DNA of 35,144 nucleotides from NCBI GenBank assembly GCA_934307335.1, contig CAKRCL010000012.1, forward strand, positions 1 to 35,144. Reading direction: 5' to 3'. Position numbers and translations under genes: made by a program. A model generated the notes under the pieces. The model was not told the origin of the DNA. It ran no database searches and was given only the letters and a program-made list of their open reading frames with translations. The DNA is from an uncultured Dorea sp. Lineage in GTDB: Bacteria; Bacillota; Clostridia; Lachnospirales; Lachnospiraceae. Shown piece after piece: positions 8,145 to 15,692 of the stretch (positions are counted from its first letter, which is position 1; each line of letters starts with the position of its first letter).

Positions 8145-8681
8145 GTGGCAAAAGTTGAATTAAAACAACCAGTAGTACAGGCTATTGCAGAGGATGTCAA
8201 AGATGCAGCAGGTGTTGTATTAGTTGACTACCGTGGACTGACTGTTGCTGAGGATACAGCTCTTCGTAAACAGCTCAGAGAAGCAGGTGTTATCTACAAA
8301 GTTTGTAAGAACACAATGATGAAGAGAGCTTTTGAAGGAACTGAATTCGCTGCTTTAGACGAGCACTTGGAAGGACCAAGCGCGATCGCAATTTCTAAAG
8401 ACGATGCAACAGCTCCGGCTAGAATTATTTGCAATTTCGCAAAGAACGCAAAAGCCCTTGAGTTAAAAGCAGGTGTTGTAGAAGGAACTCTTTATGATGC
8501 AGACGCACTCAACGAGTTAGCAAAAATCCCATCAAGAGACGTACTTATTTCCAAATTGCTTGGAAGCTTACAGTCACCTATTACAAATCTTGCTCGTGTA
8601 CTTAATCAGATCGCAGAGCAGGGTGGAGCAGAGGCTTGTGAAGCAGCTCCAGCAGCAGAAGAAGCTGCAACAGAGGAGTAA
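8145..8681 (+). CDS. rplJ: Large-subunit ribosomal protein L10 (uL10)
   Basis: A 178-residue L10, the base of the ribosomal stalk. It binds 23S rRNA and carries L7/L12 dimers on its C-terminal helix. The N-terminal phrase DAAGVVLVDYRGLTVAEDTALRKQLREAG is diagnostic. The C-terminus ends in an Ala/Glu-rich tail (AAPAAEEAATEE). The start is GTG at 8145, preceded by AAGGAGG at 8128-8134. It is preceded by its own leader and attenuator and followed by rplL. Unlike the common order, rplK and rplA are not upstream; an Rpn nuclease gene is. Confidence 0.97.
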   Translation: MAKVELKQPVVQAIAEDVKDAAGVVLVDYRGLTVAEDTALRKQLREAGVIYKVCKNTMMKRAFEGTEFAALDEHLEGPSAIAISKDDATAPARIICNFAKNAKALELKAGVVEGTLYDADALNELAKIPSRDVLISKLLGSLQSPITNLARVLNQIAEQGGAEACEAAPAAEEAATEE

Positions 8682-8702
8682 GAGTATATAATACTCAATC
8701 CG

Positions 8703-8724
8703 GTTCGTTCTTATAGAGACGAAC
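8703..8724 (+). other. Intercistronic hairpin, rplJ-rplL
   Basis: GTTCGT (8703-8708) pairs with ACGAAC (8719-8724) around a 10-nt loop, with no T-run. It may stabilise or process the message so that L12, needed in several copies per ribosome, is made in excess of L10. The role is inferred from position. Confidence 0.45.
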
Positions 8725-8769
8725 AAAATATATTTCATAACAAAAATGTAAAAAATGGAGGAAAATAAA

Positions 8770-9144
8770 ATGGCAAAGTTAACAACAGCAGAATTTATCG
8801 ATGCTATCAAAGAGTTATCTGTATTAGAGTTAAATGATCTTGTAAAAGCTTGTGAAGAAGAATTTGGCGTATCCGCAGCAGCAGGTGTTGTAGTAGCAGC
8901 AGCTGGAGCAGAGGCTGGAGCAGCAGAGGAGAAAGACGAGTTCGACGTAGAGCTTGTATCCGCTGGAGCAGCAAAAGTTAAAGTTATCAAAGCAGTTCGT
9001 GAGATCACAGGTCTTGGACTGAAAGAAGCTAAAGAGTTAGTTGACGGAGCTCCGAAGGTAGTTAAAGAGGGTGTTTCTAAAGCAGAGGCTGAGGACATCA
9101 AAGCTAAACTTGAGGCTGAGGGTGCAGAGGTTAACCTTAAATAA
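8770..9144 (+). CDS. rplL: Large-subunit ribosomal protein L7/L12 (bL12)
   Basis: A 124-residue L7/L12, the multicopy stalk protein that recruits and activates translational GTPases. The N-terminal dimerisation domain ([24 protein letters not shown]), an Ala/Gly-rich hinge, and the C-terminal factor-binding domain ([20 protein letters not shown] and [18 protein letters not shown]) are all present. GGAGG at 8757-8761 fixes the start at ATG 8770; an in-frame ATG at 8755 overlaps that site. A strong terminator follows. In most bacteria rpoB comes next; here a ribose operon intervenes. Confidence 0.97.
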   Translation: MAKLTTAEFIDAIKELSVLELNDLVKACEEEFGVSAAAGVVVAAAGAEAGAAEEKDEFDVELVSAGAAKVKVIKAVREITGLGLKEAKELVDGAPKVVKEGVSKAEAEDIKAKLEAEGAEVNLK

Positions 9145-9166
9145 TTTCAGACTTCAGAATTTTAAA

Positions 9167-9196
9167 GACCGTTCCATAAGGGACGGTCTTTTTTTT
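9167..9196 (+). terminator. Rho-independent terminator of rplJL
   Basis: GACCGTTCC (9167-9175), loop ATAA, GGGACGGTC (9180-9188), then eight T. The helix is complete with one G-U pair. It ends the ribosomal operon and separates it from the ribose operon and rpoBC. Confidence 0.92.
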
Positions 9197-9222
9197 GTGC
9201 AATTAAGGAAAGCAAAAACAAT

Positions 9223-9308
9223 ATATCAGCTGGGGGATTGACTCCCACCTCTATAGGTGGTGAGAAACAAGCTGGTATCAGTGGTGGGAGTCAATCCCGA
9301 GCTGATAT
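9223..9308. repeat. Long inverted repeat, left junction of the ribose operon
   Basis: Arms at 9223-9249 and 9283-9308 are inverted copies (27 and 26 bp) that differ only by a single G insertion/change after ATATCAGCT. The 33-nt loop starts with bases that let the first arm refold as CCACCT-CTAT-AGGTGG (9245-9260), so two alternative hairpins are possible. This resembles the end hairpins of IS200/IS605-type elements or a MITE, but no transposase is present and I could not assign a family. With hairpins at 9330 and 9379 it forms one structured block. Confidence 0.8.
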
Positions 9309-9329
9309 AGCCTCCGGCAGGATTGCAGC

Positions 9330-9372
9330 GGTGCGCAGTAGAAGTATGTCATGCAATTGCATGACGCGCACC
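9330..9372. repeat. Nested palindrome
   Basis: An outer helix GGTGCGC (9330-9336) with GCGCACC (9366-9372) encloses a perfect 18-bp palindrome, GTCATGCAATTGCATGAC (9348-9365). Such a perfect palindrome can be a protein-binding site or part of a mobile-element end. It lies in a stretch without accepted coding function. Confidence 0.8.
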
Positions 9373-9378
9373 TCGCAG

Positions 9379-9400
9379 CAAGAATGCCGAGGCATTCTTG
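9379..9400. repeat. 10-bp-stem hairpin with a 2-nt gap
   Basis: CAAGAATGCC (9379-9388) and GGCATTCTTG (9391-9400) are perfect inverted copies separated by GA. No T-run follows, so it is not a typical terminator. It is the third hairpin within 180 bp. Confidence 0.8.
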
Positions 9401-9495
9401 AATCTGAAGTAGAAGAGTATATAAAAACATCTCAAGAAGGAAAGTAATAAAAAATTGTATGCAAGTTGCATAAAAATACTTTAACAAAAGTGTGC
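9401..9495. other. AT-rich spacer with a small palindrome
   Basis: No gene is supported here. TATGCAA (9458-9464), G, TTGCATA (9466-9472) is a perfect palindrome sharing the ATGCAA/TTGCAT halves with the one at 9348-9365. No promoter or ribosome binding site feature stands out. Confidence 0.45.
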
Positions 9496-9539
9496 AATAC
9501 CGCTGAAATTACTAAATGTAATTGACGTCGGTATTTTTT
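9496..9539 (+). terminator. Long hairpin terminator before the ribose promoter
   Basis: AATACCG (9496-9502) pairs with CGGTATT (9529-9535), with an inner helix AATTAC/GTAATT, followed by more T. It would stop read-through into the ribose operon. Its 3' arm contains part of the rbs promoter, so terminator and promoter are interlocked. Confidence 0.75.
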
Positions 9540-9550
9540 GTTACTATAAT
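9522..9550 (+). promoter_or_regulatory. Promoter of the ribose operon
   Basis: TTGACG (9522-9527), 17-bp spacer, perfect TATAAT (9545-9550). Transcription should begin near 9557, immediately at the twin operators, so a bound repressor would block initiation directly. Confidence 0.85.
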
Positions 9551-9559
9551 GTAGATAAA

Positions 9560-9586
9560 TGAAACGGGTTTCAGAAACGCGTTTCA
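9560..9586. promoter_or_regulatory. Twin LacI-family operators (probable RbsR sites)
   Basis: TGAAACGGGTTTCA (9560-9573) and AGAAACGCGTTTCA (9573-9586) abut each other. Each has GAAAC and GTTTC half-sites around a central CG or GG pair; the second contains the perfect palindrome GAAACGCGTTTC. The architecture is typical for LacI/GalR repressors, and a LacI-family gene ends this operon. CcpA, which is related, recognises similar cre sites and is the alternative. Confidence 0.8.
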
Positions 9587-9651
9587 AAACGCATAGAAGA
9601 GAAATGCAGGATACGAGAATAAAAAATAATAGGAGAAGGAGAGAAAGAGTT

Positions 9652-10536
9652 ATGAAACTGGCAGTTGTAGGAAGTATTAACACAGACATGACTGTAACAG
9701 CAGAGAGAATTCCACTTAAAGGTGAGACGTTAATGGGCGACAGTTTGAGTTATATCCCAGGTGGAAAAGGTGCGAATCAGGCGGTTGCGATGGCAAAGCT
9801 TGGTGCGGAAGTCGAGATGTTCGGCTGTGTTGGCAATGATGACAATGGACGTAGAATGTTGGACAATCTGAACAAAGTTGGTGTGAAGACAGAGCATATC
9901 CAGGTTCTGGAAGGCGTGCCGACAGGAATTGCGATGATTACAGTTGGTGAGAATGATAATACAATCATTGTTGTTCCGGGCGCAAATGGGAAAGTAGACA
10001 AGGCATATGTGGATGGAATCAAAGACGAACTGGTGAAATATGATATGGTTGTCCTTCAACACGAGATTCCGCTTGAGACAGTCCATTATGTGGTGGAATT
10101 TTGCTATGAGAAGAAAATTCCAGTCGTTCTGAATCCGGCGCCGGCAGCAGAAGTGCCGATGAGTATCATTGACAAAGTTACATATGTGACGCCGAATGAG
10201 CATGAAGCAGTGCTGATTTTTGGAGACAAGTTGAGCACAGTAGATCTTCTAAAGAAGTATCCGCAGAAGCTTGTAATCACACAGGGATCCAGAGGAGTAT
10301 CTACATGCCTGAAAAACGGAGAAGTGCTGACAGTGCCGGCAAGAAAGGCAAATGTAGTGGATACGACGGGAGCAGGAGATACGCTGAACGGAGCATTTTC
10401 TGTAAGAATCGCAGCAGGTGATGATATGAAGAGTGCTCTTACTTATGCAAATGTAGCGGCAAGCCTTTCTACGGAGAAATTCGGTGCACAGACAGGTATG
10501 CCGACAGCAGAAGAAGTTGCAGGAGAATTAAAATAA
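9652..10536 (+). CDS. rbsK: Ribokinase
   Basis: A 294-residue PfkB-family sugar kinase that phosphorylates D-ribose to ribose 5-phosphate in the cytosol. The start region MKLAVVGSINTDMTVTAERIPLKGET, the glycine motif IPGGKGANQAVAMAKLG and the C-terminal TTGAGDTLNGAF with catalytic Asp243 are typical of RbsK. Start: AAGGAG (9636-9641) precedes ATG 9652 by 10 nt; the in-frame ATG 9559 lies at the operators and is rejected. It is first in the operon, with a leader of about 95 nt. Its stop overlaps the rbsD start (TAATG). Confidence 0.95.
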   Translation: MKLAVVGSINTDMTVTAERIPLKGETLMGDSLSYIPGGKGANQAVAMAKLGAEVEMFGCVGNDDNGRRMLDNLNKVGVKTEHIQVLEGVPTGIAMITVGENDNTIIVVPGANGKVDKAYVDGIKDELVKYDMVVLQHEIPLETVHYVVEFCYEKKIPVVLNPAPAAEVPMSIIDKVTYVTPNEHEAVLIFGDKLSTVDLLKKYPQKLVITQGSRGVSTCLKNGEVLTVPARKANVVDTTGAGDTLNGAFSVRIAAGDDMKSALTYANVAASLSTEKFGAQTGMPTAEEVAGELK

Positions 10537-10943
10537 TGAAAAGACATGGTATTTTAAATAGTGATATTTCAAGGGTGCTTTCTTATATGGGGCACACAGA
10601 CAGAATCTGCATTGGAGACTGCGGGCTTCCAATTCCGGACGAGACAGAAAGAATAGATCTGGCCTTGAAGTTCGGACAGCCAAGATTTATGGAAGTGCTT
10701 CGTGAAGTTGGTGCAGACATGAAGGTTGAGAAAATCGTCCTGGCTGAGGAAATCAAAGAAATGAATCCGACAGTCCTCGTGGAGATTAAGGAGTATTTTG
10801 CGGAGTGTGAAGCGAAACCGAAAATTGAGTATGTATCTCATGCGGAATTAAAAGCGATGACAAAAGAATGCAAAGCAGTTATCCGTACGGGTGAGACAAC
10901 ACCATATGCAAATATCATCCTGCAGTCAGGATGTATCTTCTAA
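10536..10943 (+). CDS. rbsD: D-ribose pyranase
   Basis: A 135-residue RbsD/FucU-family protein. It interconverts the pyranose and furanose forms of ribose so that RbsK receives its substrate. Diagnostic features are the N-terminal MKRHGILNSDISRVLSYMGH with the catalytic-type His20 (GHTD), GDCGLPIPDETERIDLALKFG, and the conserved end VIRTGETTPYANIILQSGCIF. Length is normal for the family. The start overlaps the rbsK stop by 1 nt, indicating coupled translation. A 101-bp gap with a weak imperfect hairpin separates it from rbsA. Confidence 0.96.
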   Translation: MKRHGILNSDISRVLSYMGHTDRICIGDCGLPIPDETERIDLALKFGQPRFMEVLREVGADMKVEKIVLAEEIKEMNPTVLVEIKEYFAECEAKPKIEYVSHAELKAMTKECKAVIRTGETTPYANIILQSGCIF

Positions 10944-11044
10944 AAAATGTTCTGAGCCAGAGAAAAAATAGCTGGTGGAACAAATATAGAAGAGAATATT
11001 TAGAAAAGATTTTAGGTAGATAGAAAATTTAGGGAGGAAGAAAC

Positions 11045-12535
11045 ATGCAGATTGAAATGCGTGGAATTGATAAGTCATTTGGCGGTAATGAGGTACTTAA
11101 GAACGCCGGATTCCTTCTGGAAGGTGGAGAAATCCATGCACTGATGGGTGAAAATGGTGCCGGAAAATCTACACTTATGAAGATTCTGACTGGTGTGTAC
11201 ACAAAAGATGCCGGAACAGTGATCGTAGACGGACAGGAAGTGTGCTACAAGAATCCGCAGGAAGCTGAAAAAGCTGGAATTGTATTTATCCATCAGGAGT
11301 TGAATGTACTGTTCGACCTGACGGTCGAGGAAAACATGTTCCTTGGAAAAGAAATCCATAATCGTTTTGGAGTGTGCGATAAGAAGGCCATGCGTACACA
11401 GGTGAAACAGATTCTGGATAAACTTGGTGTCAATATTGCGCCGGGCGAGGTGATGAGTAATCTATCTGTCGGGCAACAGCAGATGATTGAGATCGCGAAA
11501 GCGCTCATGGTAGATGCAAAAGTGATTATTATGGATGAGCCGACAGCAGCACTTACTCAAAGTGAGACGGAAGTGTTGTTCAAAGTTGTGAAGTCATTGA
11601 GAGAAAAGGGAGTATCCATTGTATACATTTCCCACCGTATGGAAGAAATCTTTGAGCTTTGCGACCGTATTACGATTTTAAGAGACGGTTCTTACATTGC
11701 GACAAAAGCAATCAAAGATACAGATATGAATGACGTAGTAAAAATGATGATTGGTCGTGAAATCGGAGAGCGTTATCCACAGAGAGATTGCAAGATTGGT
11801 GATGTAATGCTGGATGTTCAGAATCTTGCATGTCCGGGTGTGTTTGAAAAGGTTTCTTTCCAGGTGCGTGCCGGAGAGGTCCTTGGTGTTTCTGGACTGA
11901 TGGGTGCAGGAAGAACGGAAATTATGCAGGCCATTTTCGGAAATATGCCTCATGTGACAGGTAAGATTATCATAGACGGAGCGGAAATTCAGAACAAAAG
12001 TCCGCAGAAGGCAATGAAAAATGGTATAGGTTTTATTACAGAGGATCGTAAGGTGGAAGGTCTGATGCTGGAAGAAAGTATTATGAAGAACATTTCCATG
12101 GCGAATCTCGGACGCATTTCCAGACACGGAGTGCTTGATAAGAAGGCAGAGCAGAATCTGGTAAAGCGTGGAATCGAAGAACTTCATATCAAATGTTTCG
12201 GACCGCAGCATGAATGTGACAACTTAAGTGGTGGTAATCAGCAGAAAGTTGTATTTGCAAAGTGGATCTACACGGAGCCGAAGGTACTGATTCTGGACGA
12301 GCCGACTCGTGGCGTGGACATCGGTGCGAAGAAGGAAATTTACAATATTATAAATGATCTTGCGGCAAAGGGAGTTGCGATTATTATGGTTTCTTCCGAG
12401 CTGCCGGAGGTGCTTGGAATGTCTGACCGTATCATGGTTGTAAGAGAAGGAATGGTCAGAGGTGTGTTGGATAAAAAAGAAGCAGATCAGGAGAATATCA
12501 TGATTTTGGCTACAGGAGGTAATATTAATGAATAA
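11045..12535 (+). CDS. rbsA: Ribose ABC transporter ATPase (two fused domains)
   Basis: A 496-residue sugar-type ATPase of the CUT2 class with two nucleotide-binding domains. The first half has Walker A GENGAGKST, signature LSVGQQQMIEIAKAL and Walker B VIIMDEPTAALT. The second half has a degenerate Walker A region (GLMGAGRTE), signature LSGGNQQKVVFAKWI and ILDEPTRGVDIGAK, the usual RbsA/MglA asymmetry. It energises ribose import through RbsC with RbsB. GGGAGG precedes the ATG. Its last 8 nt overlap the rbsC start. As a single fused ATPase it needs no second ATPase subunit. Confidence 0.96.
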   Translation: MQIEMRGIDKSFGGNEVLKNAGFLLEGGEIHALMGENGAGKSTLMKILTGVYTKDAGTVIVDGQEVCYKNPQEAEKAGIVFIHQELNVLFDLTVEENMFLGKEIHNRFGVCDKKAMRTQVKQILDKLGVNIAPGEVMSNLSVGQQQMIEIAKALMVDAKVIIMDEPTAALTQSETEVLFKVVKSLREKGVSIVYISHRMEEIFELCDRITILRDGSYIATKAIKDTDMNDVVKMMIGREIGERYPQRDCKIGDVMLDVQNLACPGVFEKVSFQVRAGEVLGVSGLMGAGRTEIMQAIFGNMPHVTGKIIIDGAEIQNKSPQKAMKNGIGFITEDRKVEGLMLEESIMKNISMANLGRISRHGVLDKKAEQNLVKRGIEELHIKCFGPQHECDNLSGGNQQKVVFAKWIYTEPKVLILDEPTRGVDIGAKKEIYNIINDLAAKGVAIIMVSSELPEVLGMSDRIMVVREGMVRGVLDKKEADQENIMILATGGNINE

Positions 12536-13463
12536 TAAAAAATTAGCCAGCCGTATACAGGATTTTGGTGCTTTAATCGCGCTTGTACTGCTGGTGGTTG
12601 TAATCGGTGTCATCAGCCCGGAATTTAGAACTCTTTCAAATTTTTTATCACTGCTCAGACAGTCTTCGATTAACGGATTTATCGCATTTGGTATGACCTG
12701 CGTAATTCTGACTGGAGGAATTGACCTGTCTGTAGGTTCAGTGCTTGCCCTTTCTACAGCCCTTTGTGCAGGATTTATTACAAATGGAGTTCCGGTCGGA
12801 CTTTCTATGATTCTTGCGCTTGTAATTGGTACAGCACTTGGAGCGGTCAGCGGACTTCTTGTAACAAAAGGAAGACTACAGCCATTTATCGCAACACTGA
12901 TCACAATGACTGTGTATCGTGGAGCAACTATGATTTTCATGGACGGAAAGCCAATCTCTAACCTGGGAGACAGCTTTACATTAAAGGTAGTCGGAAAAGG
13001 AAACTTTTATCATATCCCGATTCCTGCCATCACATTTGTAGTGATGTTCTTAATCTTCATGTTCGTTCTGGAAAAGACAACATTTGGAAGAAGAGTGTAT
13101 GCAACTGGAAGTAATGAACAGTCTGCAAAGCTTGCAGGTATCAACGTTAACCGTACAAAACTGATTACTTATGCAATTTCAGGATGTATGTCAGCACTGT
13201 CCGGACTGATTCTGTTATCGAGACTGAGTTCTGCACAGCCGACGCTTGGTTCCGGATATGAACTGGATGCAATCGCAGCGGTTGCTCTTGGCGGAACAAG
13301 TATGAATGGAGGACGAGGAAGAGTCTGGGGTACATTTGTAGGTATTCTGATTATTGCGGTATTGAATAACGGACTGAATATTCTGGGAGTATCTTCTTAC
13401 TATCAGGATGTGGTAAAAGGAATCGTAATTCTGATTGCCGTATTATCTGACCGTAACCGTTAA
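12528..13463 (+). CDS. rbsC: Ribose ABC transporter permease
   Basis: A 311-residue CUT2-family permease with about eight to ten membrane segments. Family-typical stretches include INGFIAFGMTCVILTGGIDL, SVGSVLALSTALCAGF, TFGRRVYATGSNEQSAKLAG and ELDAIAAVALGGTSMNGGRG. It forms the ribose channel as a homodimer with RbsA. AGGAGG at 12514-12519, inside the end of rbsA, precedes the ATG, and the 8-nt overlap suggests coupling. The operon order K-D-A-C-B-R is complete. Confidence 0.96.
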   Translation: MNNKKLASRIQDFGALIALVLLVVVIGVISPEFRTLSNFLSLLRQSSINGFIAFGMTCVILTGGIDLSVGSVLALSTALCAGFITNGVPVGLSMILALVIGTALGAVSGLLVTKGRLQPFIATLITMTVYRGATMIFMDGKPISNLGDSFTLKVVGKGNFYHIPIPAITFVVMFLIFMFVLEKTTFGRRVYATGSNEQSAKLAGINVNRTKLITYAISGCMSALSGLILLSRLSSAQPTLGSGYELDAIAAVALGGTSMNGGRGRVWGTFVGILIIAVLNNGLNILGVSSYYQDVVKGIVILIAVLSDRNR

Positions 13464-13491
13464 TTAAATGTGAGTACAGGAGGAATATAAA

Positions 13492-14418
13492 ATGAAATTA
13501 AAGAAAATTGCAGCCGCTGTTCTGACTGTGGCTATGATGTTCTCCATGACAGGTTGTAATGCAATCACCATTGATGGTGAGGAAAATGTGGCAACAGGAG
13601 AAGGAGAAACTGTTGGAAATGGAAGCATCGGATTCTCGGTATCTACACTGAACAACCCGTTTTTCGTAACATTAAGTGAAGGTGCAAAAGACAAAGCAGA
13701 CGAGCTTGGCGTGGACTTAATTGTTGTTGACGCCGGAGATGAGACTGCAAAACAGACCAGTGATATCGAGGACTTGATTTCCAGAAACATTAGCGTACTG
13801 ATTGTTAATCCGGTTGACTCAGATGCGGTAGCACCGGCAGTAAAAGATGCGGTGTCAAAGGGAATTAAAGTTATTTCTGTAGACCGTGTTGTGAATGGAG
13901 TTGATGTTGACTGTGCAATTGCTTCTGATAATGTAGCAGGTGCAGAGGCTGCGACAGAGTATCTTGTAAGTTTGATCGGAGAAGGTGCAAAAGTTGCTGA
14001 GCTTCAGGGAACAACAGGAGCCAGCGCGACAATCGACCGTGGGCAGGGATTCCACAACGTAGCTGATAAGAAGTTAAATGTAGTGGCAAGTCAGACGGGT
14101 GATTTTAACAGATCTGACGGAATGAGCGTTATGGAGAATATGCTTCAGGCTGATTCTGGAATCCAGGGTGTATTTGCTCATAATGATGAAATGGCACTTG
14201 GTGCTGTAGAGGCAATCGGAAGCAGAAAGATTATCGTAGTCGGGTTCGATGCGACAGACGATGCCCAGGCAACGGTCAAAGCCGGAAAAATGGCAGCTAC
14301 TGTAGCGCAGAAACCAGACCTTATGGGGGCGACAGCAGTCGAGACTGCACAGAAGATTTTAAATGGAGAAACAGTAGACAAAGAGATCCCAGTCGAGGTA
14401 GAATTAATTACAAAGTAA
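13492..14418 (+). CDS. rbsB: Ribose-binding lipoprotein
   Basis: A 308-residue periplasmic-binding-protein family member with a lipoprotein signal (lipobox SMTGC, Cys22). A Gly/Glu-rich linker leads to the sugar-binding fold: GSIGFSVSTLNNPFFVTLSE, then LIVNPVDSDAVAPAVKDAV and VFAHNDEMALGAVEAI, all typical of RbsB. It captures ribose outside the membrane and presents it to RbsC. A strong AGGAGG precedes the start. Twenty bases after its stop comes the regulator gene with a non-ATG start, which should keep regulator levels low. Confidence 0.95.
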   Translation: MKLKKIAAAVLTVAMMFSMTGCNAITIDGEENVATGEGETVGNGSIGFSVSTLNNPFFVTLSEGAKDKADELGVDLIVVDAGDETAKQTSDIEDLISRNISVLIVNPVDSDAVAPAVKDAVSKGIKVISVDRVVNGVDVDCAIASDNVAGAEAATEYLVSLIGEGAKVAELQGTTGASATIDRGQGFHNVADKKLNVVASQTGDFNRSDGMSVMENMLQADSGIQGVFAHNDEMALGAVEAIGSRKIIVVGFDATDDAQATVKAGKMAATVAQKPDLMGATAVETAQKILNGETVDKEIPVEVELITK

Positions 14419-14437
14419 GACTAAGGGGAACGGATCA

Positions 14438-15430
14438 TTGACTAGCATAAGAGAAGTGGCAAAGCTTGCAGGGGTGTCGCCTGCGACAGTGTCCCGTGTG
14501 ATGAATGGGACGGCCAACGTAAATGAAGAGAAGAAAAAACGCGTAGAGGCGGCGATTAAGGAGACTGGATTTCAGCCAAATGAACTGGCGAGGGCTTTAT
14601 ATAAGAAGTCATCGAAGATGATCGGGATGATTGTGCCGGATATCGAGAATCCGTTTTTTAGTGAGCTGGCGAAAGCAGTGGAAGATACGGCATATCAGAA
14701 TGGATACAGGATTCTTCTTTGCAGTTCGGGTGGAGACGAAGAGAAGGAGGCTGTAAATATTCAGATGTTCAATCAACTCCGGGCAGATGGAATCGTTGTG
14801 ATGACGAACTGCGCAGAGACGGGTAAAGTGTTGGCGGACTGTCCGATACCGGTCGTTCTTGTTGACCGCAAGCTTGATGGGTTTAAAGAAAATGCATTTA
14901 TTGAGTCAGACAATTATCGCGGCGGTTTTATGGCGGCAGAACATCTTGCAAAATGTGGCTGCAAGAATATTGTCTGTATGAAAGAACCGACCGGGTATTC
15001 CAGCGGGCGCAGACGCTATGAAGGTTATCTGGATGTGTGTAAAAAATACAATCTAAAAGAACAGAGTGTGGACTGTCGTTATAATTATGAGAGTGGACTT
15101 CGGGCAGCAGAAGAGATCCTTAAGAAGTATCCGGAAGTTGACGGGGTAGTTGCGGGAAATGATATTGTAGCAATGTCGGTATATAAGGTGTTCACAAGAC
15201 ACGGAAAGAAAATACCGCAGGAAGTCCAGCTTGTAGGATTCGATGATGTCGGGTTCGGGGAATTATTTATTCCGGAGCTGACGACTATACATCAGCCGAT
15301 TCGGGAGATGGGACACTTGGCGGCGGAGATTATTCTCAAGGCTGTGAATGGGGAATCTTACGAGAAGAAAAATGTATTTGATGTGAAGCTTGTCGAGCGG
15401 GAGACAACGAAAAATGTGCAGGATTTATAA
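14438..15430 (+). CDS. rbsR: LacI-family ribose operon repressor
   Basis: A 330-residue LacI/GalR regulator. Residues 1-50 are the helix-turn-helix and hinge (TSIREVAKLAGVSPATVSRV, then MNGTANVNEEKKKRVEAAIK); the remainder is a ribose/galactose-binding-like effector domain (MIGMIVPDIENPFFSELAKA; VDGVVAGNDIVAMSVYKVF; LTTIHQPIREMG). The start is TTG at 14438 with AAGGGG 9 nt upstream; no ATG fits better. As last gene of the operon it probably binds the twin operators at 9560-9586 and is released by ribose or a phosphorylated derivative. No terminator follows it, so transcription may run on toward rpoB. Confidence 0.94.
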   Translation: MTSIREVAKLAGVSPATVSRVMNGTANVNEEKKKRVEAAIKETGFQPNELARALYKKSSKMIGMIVPDIENPFFSELAKAVEDTAYQNGYRILLCSSGGDEEKEAVNIQMFNQLRADGIVVMTNCAETGKVLADCPIPVVLVDRKLDGFKENAFIESDNYRGGFMAAEHLAKCGCKNIVCMKEPTGYSSGRRRYEGYLDVCKKYNLKEQSVDCRYNYESGLRAAEEILKKYPEVDGVVAGNDIVAMSVYKVFTRHGKKIPQEVQLVGFDDVGFGELFIPELTTIHQPIREMGHLAAEIILKAVNGESYEKKNVFDVKLVERETTKNVQDL

Positions 15431-15504
15431 TTCGAATATTATAGAAGAAAAATGTGCACGTAAATGTCAAATTAAAGTTTTTGATAAAATTTGAAATTAA
15501 AAAA

Positions 15505-15533
15505 TTGCAAAATTATCAAAAATAGTGTACAAT
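15505..15533 (+). promoter_or_regulatory. rpoB upstream promoter P1
   Basis: TTGCAA (15505-15510), 17-bp spacer, TACAAT (15528-15533) in an AT-rich stretch. Transcripts from here would include both arms of the 14-bp inverted repeat at 15575/15650. Confidence 0.55.
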
Positions 15534-15565
15534 AAAAAATAATATGGAAAAATATGATTTTGCTC

Positions 15566-15595
15566 TTGACAATGAAAAGGGCTTTGTGCTATAGT
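15566..15595 (+). promoter_or_regulatory. rpoB main promoter P2
   Basis: Perfect TTGACA (15566-15571), 18-bp spacer, TATAGT (15590-15595). It is the best promoter between rbsR and rpoB and gives a leader of about 130 nt. The spacer contains the left arm of the 14-bp inverted repeat. Confidence 0.8.
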
Positions 15596-15663
15596 AAAAA
15601 ATGCGCTATTGTGGAAAGTTATGCCATGATATTGCACGAAAAACTGAGTCACAAAGCTCTTTT
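15575..15663. repeat. 14-bp inverted repeat spanning promoter P2 and the leader
   Basis: AAAAGGGCTTTGTG (15575-15588) pairs over its full length (one G-U) with CACAAAGCTCTTTT (15650-15663). The right arm ends in a T-run (15660-15664). In RNA from P1 or from the ribose operon it could act as a terminator-like hairpin with a 61-nt loop. RNA from P2 lacks the left arm. Confidence 0.7.
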
Positions 15664-15692
15664 TCGTCGTTTTAGCGATAGTAGGGCATTTT
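15598..15692 (+). ncRNA. Structured leader RNA of rpoB
   Basis: An outer helix pairs AAAATGC (15598-15604) with GCATTTT (15686-15692) and CTATTG (15606-15611) with CGATAG (15676-15681). Inside it is a hairpin ACGAAAAA (15636-15643)/TTTTTCGT (15660-15667) extended by GAG/CTC (15646-15648/15657-15659). TTGTGG (15610-15614 region) could alternatively pair with CCACAA (15698-15703) in a crossing fold. A conserved rpoB leader (Lacto-rpoB motif) is known in Lactobacillales; this one is analogous in position, but I see no basis to claim homology. Confidence 0.55.

Noticed and set aside
8574..9101. 175-codon open frame on the - strand
   Set aside because: Antisense to rplJ/rplL; Ala/Ser-rich shadow of the Ala/Glu-rich ribosomal genes.
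9238..9447. A 69-codon + strand frame starting with TTG (and a 69-codon - strand frame over nearly the same bases)
   Set aside because: Its codons are mostly the arms of three inverted repeats, it has no proper ribosome binding site apart from a G-run inside an arm, and the product resembles no family I know. A remnant of a transposase C-terminus remains possible but unsupported.
9560..9586. Calling the sites CcpA cre boxes
   Set aside because: The first site has C where cre has a purine in the left half, and a LacI-family gene is in the same operon, so RbsR is the better first choice; CcpA was kept as an alternative.
12224..12940. 238-codon open frame on the - strand
   Set aside because: Antisense to rbsA/rbsC, which are certain; composition is that of a shadow frame.
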